The notes under the pieces are model-generated. The model was not told the DNA's origin, ran no database searches, and saw nothing but the letters and a program-made list of their open reading frames with translations. This document shows, piece by piece, positions 54,296 to 62,998 of a DNA stretch of 64,000 nt; positions within the stretch are counted from its first letter, which is position 1, and each line of letters begins with the position of its first letter. The position numbers and the translations under genes were made by a program. Source of the DNA: Shewanella eurypsychrophilus (GTDB lineage Bacteria > Pseudomonadota > Gammaproteobacteria > Enterobacterales > Shewanellaceae); NCBI RefSeq assembly GCF_007004545.3, contig NZ_CP045503.2, positions 2,202,501 to 2,266,500 on the forward strand, written 5' to 3'.

Positions 54296-54611
54296 CTTTA
54301 ACTCGGTTTACTGTGAGTAGACAAATACGGCTTGGCCTCGATTTTCGGTGCCAAGCTTGTTTATATTTCCTCTTGCTAATTTAACGGCTTGCTTACACAG
54401 TATCTATACTTGATACACATTTTAGTTCATACATCATACAGTCGATGTGTCATAGGTTGAAAACTCGTCAACAGGGACAGTAACTGGTGTTTTATAAGGG
54501 AAATCACCCTATTTGTGGTGTATCCTTGCGCTCCGTTTTTTCATTTGCAATGTGTATTTGTAGGTGTCATTTTCTGAGCCGAGCATCCGCTCTTCGACAT
54601 AGAAGTCAGTT
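54296..54611. other. Intergenic region after the exporter operon
   Basis: About 315 bases. I see no gene, strong hairpin or known motif. Confidence 0.5.
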
Positions 54612-55649
54612 ATGTTTTACAACCAAGATTTAGCCTTACGTTTTCCTAAGGGAAGATTTGCCATGTGGAGTGTTTACAGCTTTACTGGTGCTTCGATTCT
54701 CGCCTCTATTGTTTTTTCCTTATTGCTATTTTTGTCCATCGATGACGATCCAGTCATGCAGTTATTGTTCGGTGGTTTGGCGGTTATTTTCGAATTAGGT
54801 AAATTTTTTGCTTGGTATGAGGTGGGTGAGCGTCATGCAAGACGTAACTATTTAGGCATGTTTTCGGCCTTGGGTTTTTACGCCGTATTAGCTGCCATAT
54901 CCATTGGTGGATCTGTTGGTGGGATCAATAGTGCCACCAACAAGGCTCAAGAACATGTAAACGTGCAGCAGAGTAAGGTGAATGCCTTCAATATGCAGAT
55001 TGAGGCTATTGATAAACAGATCTCCCTCAATAACACAGCGGCCGAAAAATACATTCAGATGGAACGAATTGCGACCGGTGTAACCCGTATTCAGAAAGAA
55101 AATAGCCGCCTTAGAGAAGAGCAGCAAACGCTGGCCATGCAGAGGGATAACTTACCCCTAGTCAGTCAAGGTTCTGTCATCGGTCTGATAGAGAGTCTTG
55201 CGAGGTCTTTGAACATTGAAGCTGTCACCGCCCAACTTGGCTTGGTGGTATTTCTTTCGGTATTACTGGACTTCTTTGCCGCCTTTTTTGTCGGCCTCAT
55301 AGGCGAAGAGAATCGTTTTCGTCATCAATTTCGTAATTTGAAGCCAGTGACTATCGAGGGTTTCACGCCAATTGGAGCAGAGAATGCTGAGCGTTTGACA
55401 CATTTTTCGGAGCTTGATCGATTAGATGAGCCTGAGCTATCACCATCTCAGGTTTATAGCCCCTATGAGCAAGCGGTGAATGCGTTAAGTTCGAATCAGG
55501 TCAACTGCAGTAAGCGAGCGGTAAGTAAGTATCTTAATATTACTAACGACGAAGTGGATGAGATTTTTGCTCAGTTATTTACTGAGGGAGTCGTTACCCA
55601 AAAAGCGAATAAGCATTATCAGTGGCAGGGCGTGACTTCCCAAGCTTAG
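54612..55649 (+). CDS. Membrane protein with coiled coil and C-terminal winged-helix-like tail
   Basis: A 345-residue protein. Three hydrophobic segments lie before residue 110 (about 18-43, 48-66, 80-103). A coiled coil spans about 115-185, and a fourth hydrophobic segment spans about 200-228. The soluble C-terminus contains PVTIEGFTPIGAENAERLTHF and then a helical part (AVSKYLNITNDEVDEIFAQL) like a small DNA-binding or winged-helix fold. The topology resembles phage- or plasmid-type membrane proteins, but I do not recognise a family. A fragment of a paralogue lies at 57006. Confidence 0.7.
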   Translation: MFYNQDLALRFPKGRFAMWSVYSFTGASILASIVFSLLLFLSIDDDPVMQLLFGGLAVIFELGKFFAWYEVGERHARRNYLGMFSALGFYAVLAAISIGGSVGGINSATNKAQEHVNVQQSKVNAFNMQIEAIDKQISLNNTAAEKYIQMERIATGVTRIQKENSRLREEQQTLAMQRDNLPLVSQGSVIGLIESLARSLNIEAVTAQLGLVVFLSVLLDFFAAFFVGLIGEENRFRHQFRNLKPVTIEGFTPIGAENAERLTHFSELDRLDEPELSPSQVYSPYEQAVNALSSNQVNCSKRAVSKYLNITNDEVDEIFAQLFTEGVVTQKANKHYQWQGVTSQA

Positions 55650-55676
55650 AAAGAAGGGTCATAGTTTGTCGTTAAT

Positions 55677-55700
55677 GAGGGTTATCAATTGATAACCCTC
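55677..55700. other. Perfect 24-bp palindrome
   Basis: GAGGGTTATCAA is followed directly by its exact reverse complement. There is no T tract on either side, so it may be a hairpin at the mRNA end or a protein-binding site. Confidence 0.6.
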
Positions 55701-55778
55701 GAGATTTGTAAGCTTGTGTATTTTATGAGTATTGGAGCTATGGCAAGCCAAACTATACTTCCAATACCAGTGGAGTAT

Positions 55779-56267
55779 TTAACTAGACCAATGAATATAG
55801 CTAATCTTCCAGCGCCCATTTGATTGTTTATTGAGTACCATAGTTTCTATATTGTGCATGTCGAGCTCCTCTCCTCGCTCCACTTCTATAATTTTCTTTC
55901 GAGCCGTTGCAATAGCCGTACTTCCGTTGACCTTAATGCTTAGTTCGTGGAATACGGTCTTCGATGCATTGAGTGCCAGCATATCCTCTTTCATATGCTG
56001 ATTGATATATTCATATCGAGACCGATTTATTTTACCATTTTCTACAATGACAACATCTTCAGCGAGAAGGTTATTGACTCGCTCCTCGTCACCTCGCTTT
56101 AGTGCCTGGTGAAATTGAGTGACAACTTTAGCGCTCTCAGTTTCCAAGCCCATAAATGGATCATAGTGTTTCTTTACCCATTCGGTCGCATAAGCCATAC
56201 CACATATCTGGTACAACAAGGCTAAAACGATCACCCCAGAAGCGTAAGTTATTTTTGTTAAAGTCAT
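55779..56267 (-). CDS. Exported NTF2/SnoaL-like protein (DUF4440 type)
   Basis: A 162-residue protein with a signal peptide ending near AYATE. A compact NTF2-like domain follows: VVTQFHQALKRGDEERVNNLLAEDVVIVENGK, read as FHQALKRGDEE, then LLAEDVVIVENG, and GRWKISYIHWSS at the end. Such folds are often small ligand-binding or enzyme domains. I chose the ATG at 56267, which starts a normal signal peptide; the frame stays open 24 codons further upstream. Confidence 0.75.
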   Translation of the reverse strand: MTLTKITYASGVIVLALLYQICGMAYATEWVKKHYDPFMGLETESAKVVTQFHQALKRGDEERVNNLLAEDVVIVENGKINRSRYEYINQHMKEDMLALNASKTVFHELSIKVNGSTAIATARKKIIEVERGEELDMHNIETMVLNKQSNGRWKISYIHWSS

Positions 56268-56466
56268 TTTAATACTCTTAATGTATAGATAGTTACAGAG
56301 TAATCCCATGCAAAGTACAATGATGAAATCACCTTTCACGTGTCGCTATCAAACCTACTAATATGGGTATTGTGGCTAAGATAAACGCAATTGCTACCAC
56401 GCAAATAAGCGAAGCAGGTGTTACCCGAACCGTTATTTTGCCAGCAATGTTTAGAAGTAAGTTTGT

Positions 56467-56877
56467 TTAATTAAGTGCAGTGATTGGAGGTTTATATAAA
56501 GAGGATAAATAAGGTGACAGTTTGTCGACCTTATTTGAGACGAGTATCAGTCTGGGCTGAGCGACTTTCTGAATTGAGGGGAGGGACATGGCCAATGGAA
56601 TTAACGCGCAACAGACAGAAGGACAATTGCAGAGTAAGTCGCAACAGTTTGTAGAAGTGGTTATCCGATCTTGAGATTCAATATTAACCGCTTCATAGGT
56701 TAAGCTATTAGCATTTGAAGTGCTTTGTGTTGGGATCACTAGGGTGTTAACGTTAGATTCTACAGCGTCTTTTTGCAGCGAACATTGTAAATTTGTAAAC
56801 GCAAAAGTCTGCCCGACAAATGTCAGCAAGATAAGGATTAATATCACTTTACTCGTGCAATGCAAGACTATACCCAC
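56467..56877 (-). CDS. Cys-rich exported or membrane protein of unknown function
   Basis: A 136-residue protein with an N-terminal signal-like segment (ILILILLTFVGQTFAF). A dense Cys cluster, CCDLLCNCPSVCC, lies near residue 80, next to a second hydrophobic stretch. Metal binding or disulphide formation is likely. No family is recognised. It may share a transcript with the NTF2-like gene downstream of it on the same strand. Confidence 0.6.
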   Translation of the reverse strand: MGIVLHCTSKVILILILLTFVGQTFAFTNLQCSLQKDAVESNVNTLVIPTQSTSNANSLTYEAVNIESQDRITTSTNCCDLLCNCPSVCCALIPLAMSLPSIQKVAQPRLILVSNKVDKLSPYLSSLYKPPITALN

Positions 56878-57005
56878 GGATTAAAAATTGTTTGAAGCAT
56901 AACTTGAAATGTAAAATTATCAAGACTATAGGGTGCTAATTTTGTACTGGATCACTTAACTAAAATAAGTGTTGGCGGTCAGTGAACTATTCATGTTTTA
57001 GTTAA

Positions 57006-57119
57006 CTGACTGTAGAGGGATATACGCCGATAGAAGCAAAAGAGGCTGAGCGTCTGACTCATTTTTCTGGCATCGAAGATAAGGAAGAGATTCATCAAAC
57101 AGAAAGTAATTCAGTATAA
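57006..57119 (+). pseudogene. 3' fragment of a paralogue of the membrane protein at 54612
   Basis: Translates TVEGYTPIEAKEAERLTHFSG, a close match to TIEGFTPIGAENAERLTHFSE in the intact gene (quoted in parts: EGYTPI, AERLTHFS). It then diverges and stops. An in-frame stop lies immediately before it and there is no start codon, so the membrane and coiled-coil part has been lost. Confidence 0.8.
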
Positions 57120-57189
57120 ACGGATGTAACAGAGTAGGGAGGCAACTTGTACCGATATGCTTCCCTACTCAGCTGTCTTAATGGCTTTT

Positions 57190-57921
57190 TTAATCAGCCT
57201 CAATGATGTTGTCGGCGTAGCTTTGGTAGGCGCCTTGAAAGTCTCTGGCCATGGCATCGGGGAAGAGGTGAAAGTCTCCTGCTTTTAGGGAGGTCACTAT
57301 TCCTTCTGCAACCACGCTGGTGGGCTCGGCTATTTCTGTCATGCCACCTTGGGCTGCCATATCGGTATTGATAGGACCAGGGTGGACACTCAATACAGTG
57401 ATTCCTTTCGGCGCCAGACTCTCTTTTAAGCCTTGGGTAATAGAATATGCTGCGGCTTTTGATGCTGAATAGGTGGTGAGTGCACCAAAGTTTTTAATTG
57501 AAGCTACCGAATTGAGTTGAACCAGGGCGCCAGGGCCATTTTTCTCCAGTATAGGGGTAAACGCCTGGGCTATGCGCAGTAAACCAAATGCGTTTATGTT
57601 CAGCTCTTCGGTCAAGGACTGCTCAGCATGCTCATCTAACGGTGCGGCGACGTTCAATATGCCAGCGTTATTCACGACTACCTGTACATCAGTAGCTAGT
57701 TTCGCGGCTGCCACGATTGATTCAGGCTTGGACATGTCGATCAGCAGAGGGGAAACCTTATCTGCATACCGTTCTACGAGTTCAGTTGTAGAGTCAAGAT
57801 CCCGCACTGCTAAATAGACCTTCTTAGCGCCGAGAGCCAGAAACGATTCAACGATTGACTTGCCTATGCCACGATTCGCGCCAGTAACCAGTGCCACTTT
57901 ATCTGTGATATTAAAACTCAT
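57190..57921 (-). CDS. Short-chain dehydrogenase/reductase
   Basis: A 243-residue classical SDR with the NAD(P) motif TGANRGIG near residue 14, NNAGILN, the catalytic Ser in LNSVASI and YSASK for Tyr and Lys. The ATG at 57921 has GAAGGAAG upstream and gives the normal N-terminus. It is divergent from a TetR gene, and two matching palindromes lie between them, so it is probably that regulator's target. The substrate is unknown. Confidence 0.93.
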   Translation of the reverse strand: MSFNITDKVALVTGANRGIGKSIVESFLALGAKKVYLAVRDLDSTTELVERYADKVSPLLIDMSKPESIVAAAKLATDVQVVVNNAGILNVAAPLDEHAEQSLTEELNINAFGLLRIAQAFTPILEKNGPGALVQLNSVASIKNFGALTTYSASKAAAYSITQGLKESLAPKGITVLSVHPGPINTDMAAQGGMTEIAEPTSVVAEGIVTSLKAGDFHLFPDAMARDFQGAYQSYADNIIEAD

Positions 57922-57974
57922 AATTAACTTCCTTCTCGCGGTAATAATCAATTTGATGATCTAAAATTATATTT

Positions 57975-58018
57975 TGTACCGATCGGTACATTTGATATTA
58001 TGTTTACCGATCGGTACA
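57975..58018. promoter_or_regulatory. Tandem TetR-type operators
   Basis: TGTACCGATCGGTACA (57975-57990) is a perfect palindrome. TTTACCGATCGGTACA (58003-58018) differs from it at one base. The two are 28 bases apart in the gap between the SDR and TetR genes. They overlap the probable promoters of both, so the regulator should repress itself and the SDR gene. Confidence 0.85.
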
Positions 58019-58069
58019 ATATTGTCAAGAACCAAAAAATTTTATTTGTAGAGATGAGTAGAGGCAGGT

Positions 58070-58663
58070 ATGGCTTCCGGTAGAAAGCGTAACTTCGATA
58101 TAGATGGAGCCTTAGAAAAAGCGACCTTAGTTTTTTGGCAGAAGGGTTTCGTGGGCGCGTCCATGACAGATTTGACCGAAAGTATGGGGATCAACAAGCC
58201 TAGCTTGTATTCGACGTTCGGCAATAAGGAGCAACTGTTTGTCACTGCGACTGAGCACTATCTGGCCAAATATGCCGCGCCCCATGTTGAAATGTTGCAA
58301 CAGCAAAATCTTAGCATCAAACAACGCCTGCTAAATTACCTCTTGTCTGTGATAGAGATGCATTGTGATGTGTCTCTGCCAAAGGGCTGTTTTGTTTCTC
58401 TGTGCGCCGCGGAATCTGCCAGTCATGATATGCCCCAGAGCGCCATGGATGCCATTTTAACGATCCAAGGCTCTCATCAAAAGTTGCTGACTGACTTTTT
58501 CAAGGAGGAGAAAGCTCAAGGCAAGCTGGAGCAGAACTTCGATGTAGAAGCCAACGTCAATTACATCATGACCTTTATTCATGGCTTGGCCGTACTTGCC
58601 CGCTCGGGTAAGACACTCCATGAGCTGACTCAGGCCGTTCACGTTGCGGTGAAGGTGTGGTGA
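58070..58663 (+). CDS. TetR-family repressor
   Basis: A 197-residue regulator with the DNA-binding domain FDIDGALEKATLVFWQKGFVGASMTDLTE, seen as ALEKATLVFWQKGF, then MGINKPSLYSTFGNKEQLF. The C-terminal helical domain has FVSLCAAESA and VNYIMTFIHGLAVLAR. The COG1309-type pattern is like regulators of SDR or oxidoreductase genes that respond to reactive small molecules. The two Cys at GCFVSLC could sense electrophiles, as in NemR-like proteins. Confidence 0.92.
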   Translation: MASGRKRNFDIDGALEKATLVFWQKGFVGASMTDLTESMGINKPSLYSTFGNKEQLFVTATEHYLAKYAAPHVEMLQQQNLSIKQRLLNYLLSVIEMHCDVSLPKGCFVSLCAAESASHDMPQSAMDAILTIQGSHQKLLTDFFKEEKAQGKLEQNFDVEANVNYIMTFIHGLAVLARSGKTLHELTQAVHVAVKVW

Positions 58664-58779
58664 TTCTGCTGATTTTATTACACGCTAATACACCCAGATA
58701 AGAGATAAAGAGATATGGCCAAGCTTGTGAGTTTTTATTCAGCCGGCTTTAGCGATGAAAAATTATTCAAGGAGAGAGC

Positions 58780-59472
58780 ATGAAAACCATAGGTATGATT
58801 GGTGGCATGAGCTGGGAGTCGACGGTGAGTTACTATCAGGCAATTAACCAAGGGGTTAAGCGTGAACTTGGCGGATTACACTCAGGTAAAATAGTACTCA
58901 ACAGTGTCGATTTTGCCGAAATTGAACGGCTGCAACATATTGGCGATTGGGATAAAACCGCTAATATTCTGACAAAAGCAGCACTCTCTCTAGAAGCAGC
59001 AGGGGCTGACTTTTTTTTAATCTGTACTAATACCATGCATAAAGTTGCCGATGAGATAGCGGCGAGTGTCACTATCCCATTACTGCATATTGCCGATGCA
59101 ACCGGGGATCAGTTAGTTGCTGATGGTATTAAAACTGTCGGCTTACTTGGCACACAATTTACCATGGAGCAGGCTTTTTATAAGCAGAGGCTTACTGAAC
59201 AATTTGCTATCGAGGTCATGACCCCAGAGCCTAAAGAGAGAGCGCTTATTCATAGCGTTATCTATGAGGAACTTTGTTTAGGTGATATAAACGCAAATTC
59301 TCGTCAAGCATTTTTGACGACTATTGACTCGCTATTTGAGCGAGGCGCACAAGCGGTTATCTTAGGCTGTACTGAGATAGCACTATTAGTTGGCCAAGAA
59401 GATACTCACATTCCCTTGTATGATACAACGGCTATCCATGCAGAAGCTGCGGTAAAAAAAGCACTTTATTGA
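58780..59472 (+). CDS. Aspartate/glutamate racemase family protein
   Basis: A 230-residue two-domain racemase fold with MIGGMSWESTVSYYQ at the start and the two catalytic Cys in ICTNTMHK and LGCTEIALL. The second-domain loop is RALIHSVIYEELCLG. It resembles the YgeA/aspartate racemase branch. The ATG has AGGAGAG upstream. It is in the same direction as the TetR gene, 116 bases away. Confidence 0.92.
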   Translation: MKTIGMIGGMSWESTVSYYQAINQGVKRELGGLHSGKIVLNSVDFAEIERLQHIGDWDKTANILTKAALSLEAAGADFFLICTNTMHKVADEIAASVTIPLLHIADATGDQLVADGIKTVGLLGTQFTMEQAFYKQRLTEQFAIEVMTPEPKERALIHSVIYEELCLGDINANSRQAFLTTIDSLFERGAQAVILGCTEIALLVGQEDTHIPLYDTTAIHAEAAVKKALY

Positions 59473-59550
59473 GTTTCAGTTACAGCACTAGCATAAGTAT
59501 TACTTGCTGATCACCATTAGCAACAGTTCTAGGCATCATAGGGAATTGAC

Positions 59551-59667
59551 ATGATTGATACACAAAATCCTGCGTTTATCAACACAGAGTTAGAAAGCTT
59601 ATTACGCGAGAAGGGGATAACTGAGCTTGTTATCTGTGGCGTGTTAATCAATCATTCAGTTGCGTGA
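59551..59667 (+). pseudogene. Remnant of an isochorismatase-like cysteine hydrolase
   Basis: An open stretch of 38 codons reads AFINTELESLLREKGITELVICGVLINHSVA, quoted in parts as TELESLLREKGI and LVICGVLINHSV. This is the segment around the active-site Cys of isochorismatase-type hydrolases (CGV-TNHCV), but with Ser in place of the catalytic Cys. The upstream two thirds and the downstream end are missing. Confidence 0.65.
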
Positions 59668-59721
59668 CATCAGATATGAATGGATGTCATAAAACGGCCA
59701 TTCACGGACGCTCAATGCCAC

Positions 59722-60297
59722 TTATTTAGGTTTTTCTTCATGAACAAGCATTGTCATGTATTTTGTAAATCGTCTTTGTCTCGTTTCGGTTTTCTTTGCA
59801 CTTGTTAAACCGAGAGCGATTACATAACGGCTCGATTTATTAAGAGTTTCAAAAAACTGTTTTACCATCGGCTGATTTTCTAGTGCAGCGATGAAATCTG
59901 CGGGCACTTCAATTTCACTTACCACATAGGCGTTTTCCCAACGACCGTCAGCTTTCGCTGCACGAACATGCACAAGCCCAGATTCCTTCATCCGGTCTTC
60001 TTTTATCAAACGTTCAACATGCTCAGTGTTCCTTTTAGACCAATTACTTCGTGCTGTTCTGGGAGTTATGCGCTGAAGATAAGCTTGATCGTCAATTGAC
60101 TTTTTCACACCGTCAATCCAACCCAAGCATAAAATCTCTATCACTAGATCATTCCAAGTAACACTTTGAATCCCTGTTTTTTTCTTAAATATTTTTACCC
60201 ACAACTCACTTTCAGTTGCGTGATTCACCTTTAGCCACTCGCCGAGATCTTTCGGTGTTGCAAATGACAGGATTCTCAATGGGTCTGGTTCAGGCAT
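59722..60297 (-). CDS. YdeI/OmpD-associated family protein
   Basis: A 191-residue protein. LWVKIFKKKTGIQSVTWNDLVIEILCLGWIDG (quoted in parts: LWVKIFKKKTG, EILCLGWIDG) and ITPRTARSNWSKRN are typical of the YdeI/OmdA family, which has a DUF1801-like core. A helical C-terminus follows. The family has been linked to stress or peptide resistance. It often occurs as a mobile accessory gene. No signal peptide is seen. Confidence 0.85.
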   Translation of the reverse strand: MPEPDPLRILSFATPKDLGEWLKVNHATESELWVKIFKKKTGIQSVTWNDLVIEILCLGWIDGVKKSIDDQAYLQRITPRTARSNWSKRNTEHVERLIKEDRMKESGLVHVRAAKADGRWENAYVVSEIEVPADFIAALENQPMVKQFFETLNKSSRYVIALGLTSAKKTETRQRRFTKYMTMLVHEEKPK

Positions 60298-60353
60298 CTA
60301 ATTAGATTCTCTTCGGCATCACGCCCTGTTATTTGTCCGGCTTAAACAGCTTG

Positions 60354-60860
60354 CTAGCCCTGTGCTGAAAATGACTCATGATATGTCACAATACCTGTCG
60401 GGTAAGCCCCCTTCAGTAACACTGCTTGAAAATATTCAGGAGGTACTTCAGGGAGTACTAAGCCATCTATTGGCTTAAAACCGAATCGACGATAGTAACT
60501 TGGATCACCAAGTAATACACACCCATTAGCATTGAGATTCTTTAACTCGCTAAGAGCTGCATGCATTAGTTTAGAGCCAATACCCTTATTTTGTTCAGTT
60601 GGGATTACAGAAATGGGGCCCAAACCAAACCACCCACTAGAATGACTAGAGATAGTCACTGGCGACAAAGCAATATGCCCAACTATTTGAGATGAGTCTT
60701 CTGCAACAAGAGAAACAGATAAGACTCCTGAATCTCTCAATGCATCCACAATAAATTGTTCAGTATGATCTGTATGTGGTGCATCAAGAAATGCTGCAAT
60801 GGTAGTTTTATGAATATTTTGAATATCGCTAGTTTTTTCTGGCCGAATGGTAATACACAT
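60354..60860 (-). CDS. GNAT N-acetyltransferase (YhbS-like)
   Basis: A 168-residue GNAT protein with IRPEKTSDIQNIHKTTIAAF at the start, the acetyl-CoA loop EQNKGIGSKLMHAAL and GDPSYYRRFGFKP, characteristic of YhbS-type enzymes. The substrate is unknown. It is followed on the same strand by the YdeI-like gene 56 bases away. Confidence 0.88.
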   Translation of the reverse strand: MCITIRPEKTSDIQNIHKTTIAAFLDAPHTDHTEQFIVDALRDSGVLSVSLVAEDSSQIVGHIALSPVTISSHSSGWFGLGPISVIPTEQNKGIGSKLMHAALSELKNLNANGCVLLGDPSYYRRFGFKPIDGLVLPEVPPEYFQAVLLKGAYPTGIVTYHESFSAQG

Positions 60861-60892
60861 TAAATCATCTCTGTTTGAAGTTATTGTTATGT

Positions 60893-61132
60893 TTAGTTAT
60901 TTCTCGACTCTTTAATAAATCGATATCTAAAATCAGATAAGCATCCAAGTATGTAAAGAAGAAAGGCAGAGTTGACATGCCCATTAACAAGAAGAACCCA
61001 GATATTTTCTTCACGAGTAGCTCCTAGATAAACACATACTAATGTTGCTAGCACCCAACTAAATTTGAAAGTCCAAGAATACTCTCCAAAAAACCATTGA
61101 GATAAACTCTTTTTTTTCGTGATATTTTCCAT
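60893..61132 (-). CDS. Small two-helix membrane protein
   Basis: A 79-residue protein with two hydrophobic segments (about residues 20-37 and 44-63) and charged ends. The ATG at 61132 follows TTGGAG. It is the first of three short genes on the minus strand. No family is recognised. Confidence 0.6.
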   Translation of the reverse strand: MENITKKKSLSQWFFGEYSWTFKFSWVLATLVCVYLGATREENIWVLLVNGHVNSAFLLYILGCLSDFRYRFIKESRNN

Positions 61133-61173
61133 AATTAATCTCCAACATTTGATTTTAAACATAATGTTTTAGT

Positions 61174-61206
61174 ATTTATGCGCCTTGTTGTCTGCAAGGC
61201 ATAAAT
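61174..61206. other. Imperfect hairpin upstream of the small membrane gene
   Basis: ATTTATG-CG-CCTTG / CAAGG-CATAAAT stem with a two-base bulge and a 7-base loop. TCCAACA and TGTTGGA flank it at unequal distance. It recalls an integron attC site but the arms are too unequal to be convincing. Confidence 0.4.
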
Positions 61207-61439
61207 CAATTGTTGGACTTGGCCGATGCCTCGCCAACTTCATTTATTCGGTATGCTATAGGTTTTTGCTTTTCTGTGGTAGTCGTTTTTTTAAGCTTAG
61301 ATGAGATAATTATTTGATATATTTTGAAGTTTATACTCTTCATCGGTACCTTTTTACATCCGTAATGAGTTCTATTGTTAGCTCATTGTATTGACAAGAA
61401 GGTCGTAGCTAATTGAGTTAATGGCTAGGCGGATTGAAT

Positions 61440-61665
61440 TTAATCTTGAGGTTTTACCTCCGCGCTCTCCGTGTAAGCGAAGCGCTCCGTGGTAAGGATG
61501 CTTGTTTCTGGGCTAAAGCATCAAACCCAAAGCTATTCACCACGGAGGACACGAAGGGCCACGGAGAAAGGCAAGAGCTCAAGCCTTTGGGCATCTTCAT
61601 CTGCTCCTCCGTGTTCTTCGTGAAAGTGAGGCTCACTTTCACGAAGAACAAGGGGATGCTCTAAA
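61440..61665. repeat. CTCCGTG/CACGGAG palindromic repeat element
   Basis: About 225 bases of nested inverted repeats around CTCCGTG and CACGGAG. They include CTCCGTGGT near the left and ACCACGGAG in the middle. At 61613-61649 GTTCTTCGTGAAAGTGAG is followed after one base by its perfect reverse complement. Reading frames run through both strands, but only because the DNA is self-complementary. I take it as a non-coding interspersed repeat. Confidence 0.75.
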
Positions 61666-62137
61666 GCACAAAAAGATATGACAGTTCTGGCTCTCTGCTA
61701 ACTCACTTCTAGATAAAAATGTGATGACTTGTCGGATAACAAGTTACTCAAGTATCTTTTGAACTGGGTTCATTGGGCTGATTTTGTACTTGCTAGCGAA
61801 CTAAATACCATAGCTTCATGTTTATCTATCACCTGCCGTGGGCTTAAGTGCAAACACTTCTGCGACACGCCTCAAGCACAATCCCTGTGGGCTCTGCGAC
61901 ATCATCCCTGATGTCGAAGGTCTCAGCCGCGTTTACACCTGAGTATTTATCTCTTCGATTATGAATAATGGGTTCGGCGAGTAACGTTTCTGGACATTTT
62001 CAATTTAGCCGCAACGTCCGCTGTTTACTCTTCACACTACTTTTTGTATCCCAAAAAGATATTTGAGATCTCTATAAGAGATCTCGAACCAGAACGATGT
62101 TGGGAATAATCGATACAGCTGTAGTCGAGTAATAAAG
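61666..62137. other. Non-coding accessory DNA
   Basis: About 470 bases without a credible gene or clear ribosome site. A 60-codon frame near 61729 has no family features. The stretch links the palindromic repeat to a gene fragment. Confidence 0.45.
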
Positions 62138-62236
62138 TTGCATAAAAAAAGATACATTCCAACAGAAGATCAATTCAATCGTTGGATAAAAGAAGGGGGT
62201 GGATCAGGAAATGTGGCTGATTATACGACCTGTTAA
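62138..62236 (+). pseudogene. Possible remnant of a TnsA-like transposition gene
   Basis: A 32-codon stretch reads RWIKEGGGSGNVADY and stops. It resembles the N-terminal IKEGRGQGHGKDYIPW block of Tn7-type TnsA endonucleases. The match is short and recalled from memory, so the call is weak. It lies in debris-rich DNA, as expected for an old transposon end. Confidence 0.3.
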
Positions 62237-62275
62237 GTCGGGCTTAGTAACGTATGTAATCGAGACACATTATGA

Positions 62276-62815
62276 CTAGTTCTCCATTTTTGCATCCAAA
62301 TCTTCCAGCAGATATTTCCATTCCTGCTCTGATAGAGATGTTAAATCAAGCGCATGGATTGCGATCATTGCCTCGTTTAGCAATAATTTTAATTTGTCAT
62401 TACGGCTTGTTAGCTTATTTTTTTCGACTTTCGATAAACTATCTCGAAACCAGTCTCGTGATCTAGACCGCAATTCATCACTCTGTGTTATAAGTATCAT
62501 CATAGCCTTATAATGATCAGGGTTTTGGTTGTAGGCTAACCGAGAAGCCTGTATCTGAATATCAAGTTCAGAGACTGAAGGGGCAGCCTGCTCGCTGATA
62601 GTCACAACGGCATTTTGCAATGTACCCTCCCATCTTTCTAACAAAGCGTTGATCAGATTCTCGCGCGTACCAAAATTGGATTGAATTCCACCCTTGGATA
62701 CATTGGCTGTCTCAGCAACATTGGCTAACGACAGAGCATGTGATCCTCTTTCGCGCACCAGTATTTCTGCAGCATCGAGCAATGCATTTCTATCTAACTT
62801 CTTGTGGCGTGCCAT
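62276..62815 (-). CDS. TetR/AcrR-family regulator
   Basis: A 179-residue regulator. The helix-turn-helix domain reads LLDAAEILVRERGSHALSLANVAE (in parts: LLDAAEILVRERG), then NVSKGGIQSNFGTRENLINALLERW. The helical C-domain follows a normal TetR layout. I chose the start MARHKK at 62815 because AAGGGGAA precedes it. It is close to the exported RidA gene on the same strand, and that gene has a likely operator pair upstream. Confidence 0.9.
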   Translation of the reverse strand: MARHKKLDRNALLDAAEILVRERGSHALSLANVAETANVSKGGIQSNFGTRENLINALLERWEGTLQNAVVTISEQAAPSVSELDIQIQASRLAYNQNPDHYKAMMILITQSDELRSRSRDWFRDSLSKVEKNKLTSRNDKLKLLLNEAMIAIHALDLTSLSEQEWKYLLEDLDAKMEN

Positions 62816-62998
62816 TAGTTCCCCTTGCGCTTTACATGTCAGCTTCATTTTAACAGCTTCGCTGTTAGTCACAAGTTGAACTGTTCAAATCCAAAGGAAT
62901 GATGAAATATCGACTTCTCCCGCTAAAATTTCATAACATTGGTTGACCATAGCAACCTGAAATCAGGAAAAACGCCTGTTTCAGGCTAGATACATTTC

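Noticed and set aside
61141..61218. attC-like recombination site of an integron
   Set aside because: TCCAACA and TGTTGGA flank a hairpin, but one spacer is about 26 bases and the other about 5. TCCAACA is also explained by the ribosome site of the adjacent gene, and no similar site separates the neighbouring small genes.
61434..61664. Protein-coding frames on both strands (76 and 65 codons)
   Set aside because: They lie within self-complementary repeat DNA, have no ribosome site of note and mirror each other, so they are by-products of the palindromes.
61729..61911. 60-codon ORF in the non-coding stretch
   Set aside because: No ribosome site, no family features and it is surrounded by debris.
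62098..62167. Transposon defined by TGTTGG/CCAACA ends
   Set aside because: The inverted repeat is only about 8 bp and encloses 50 bases with no gene; chance is the simpler reading.
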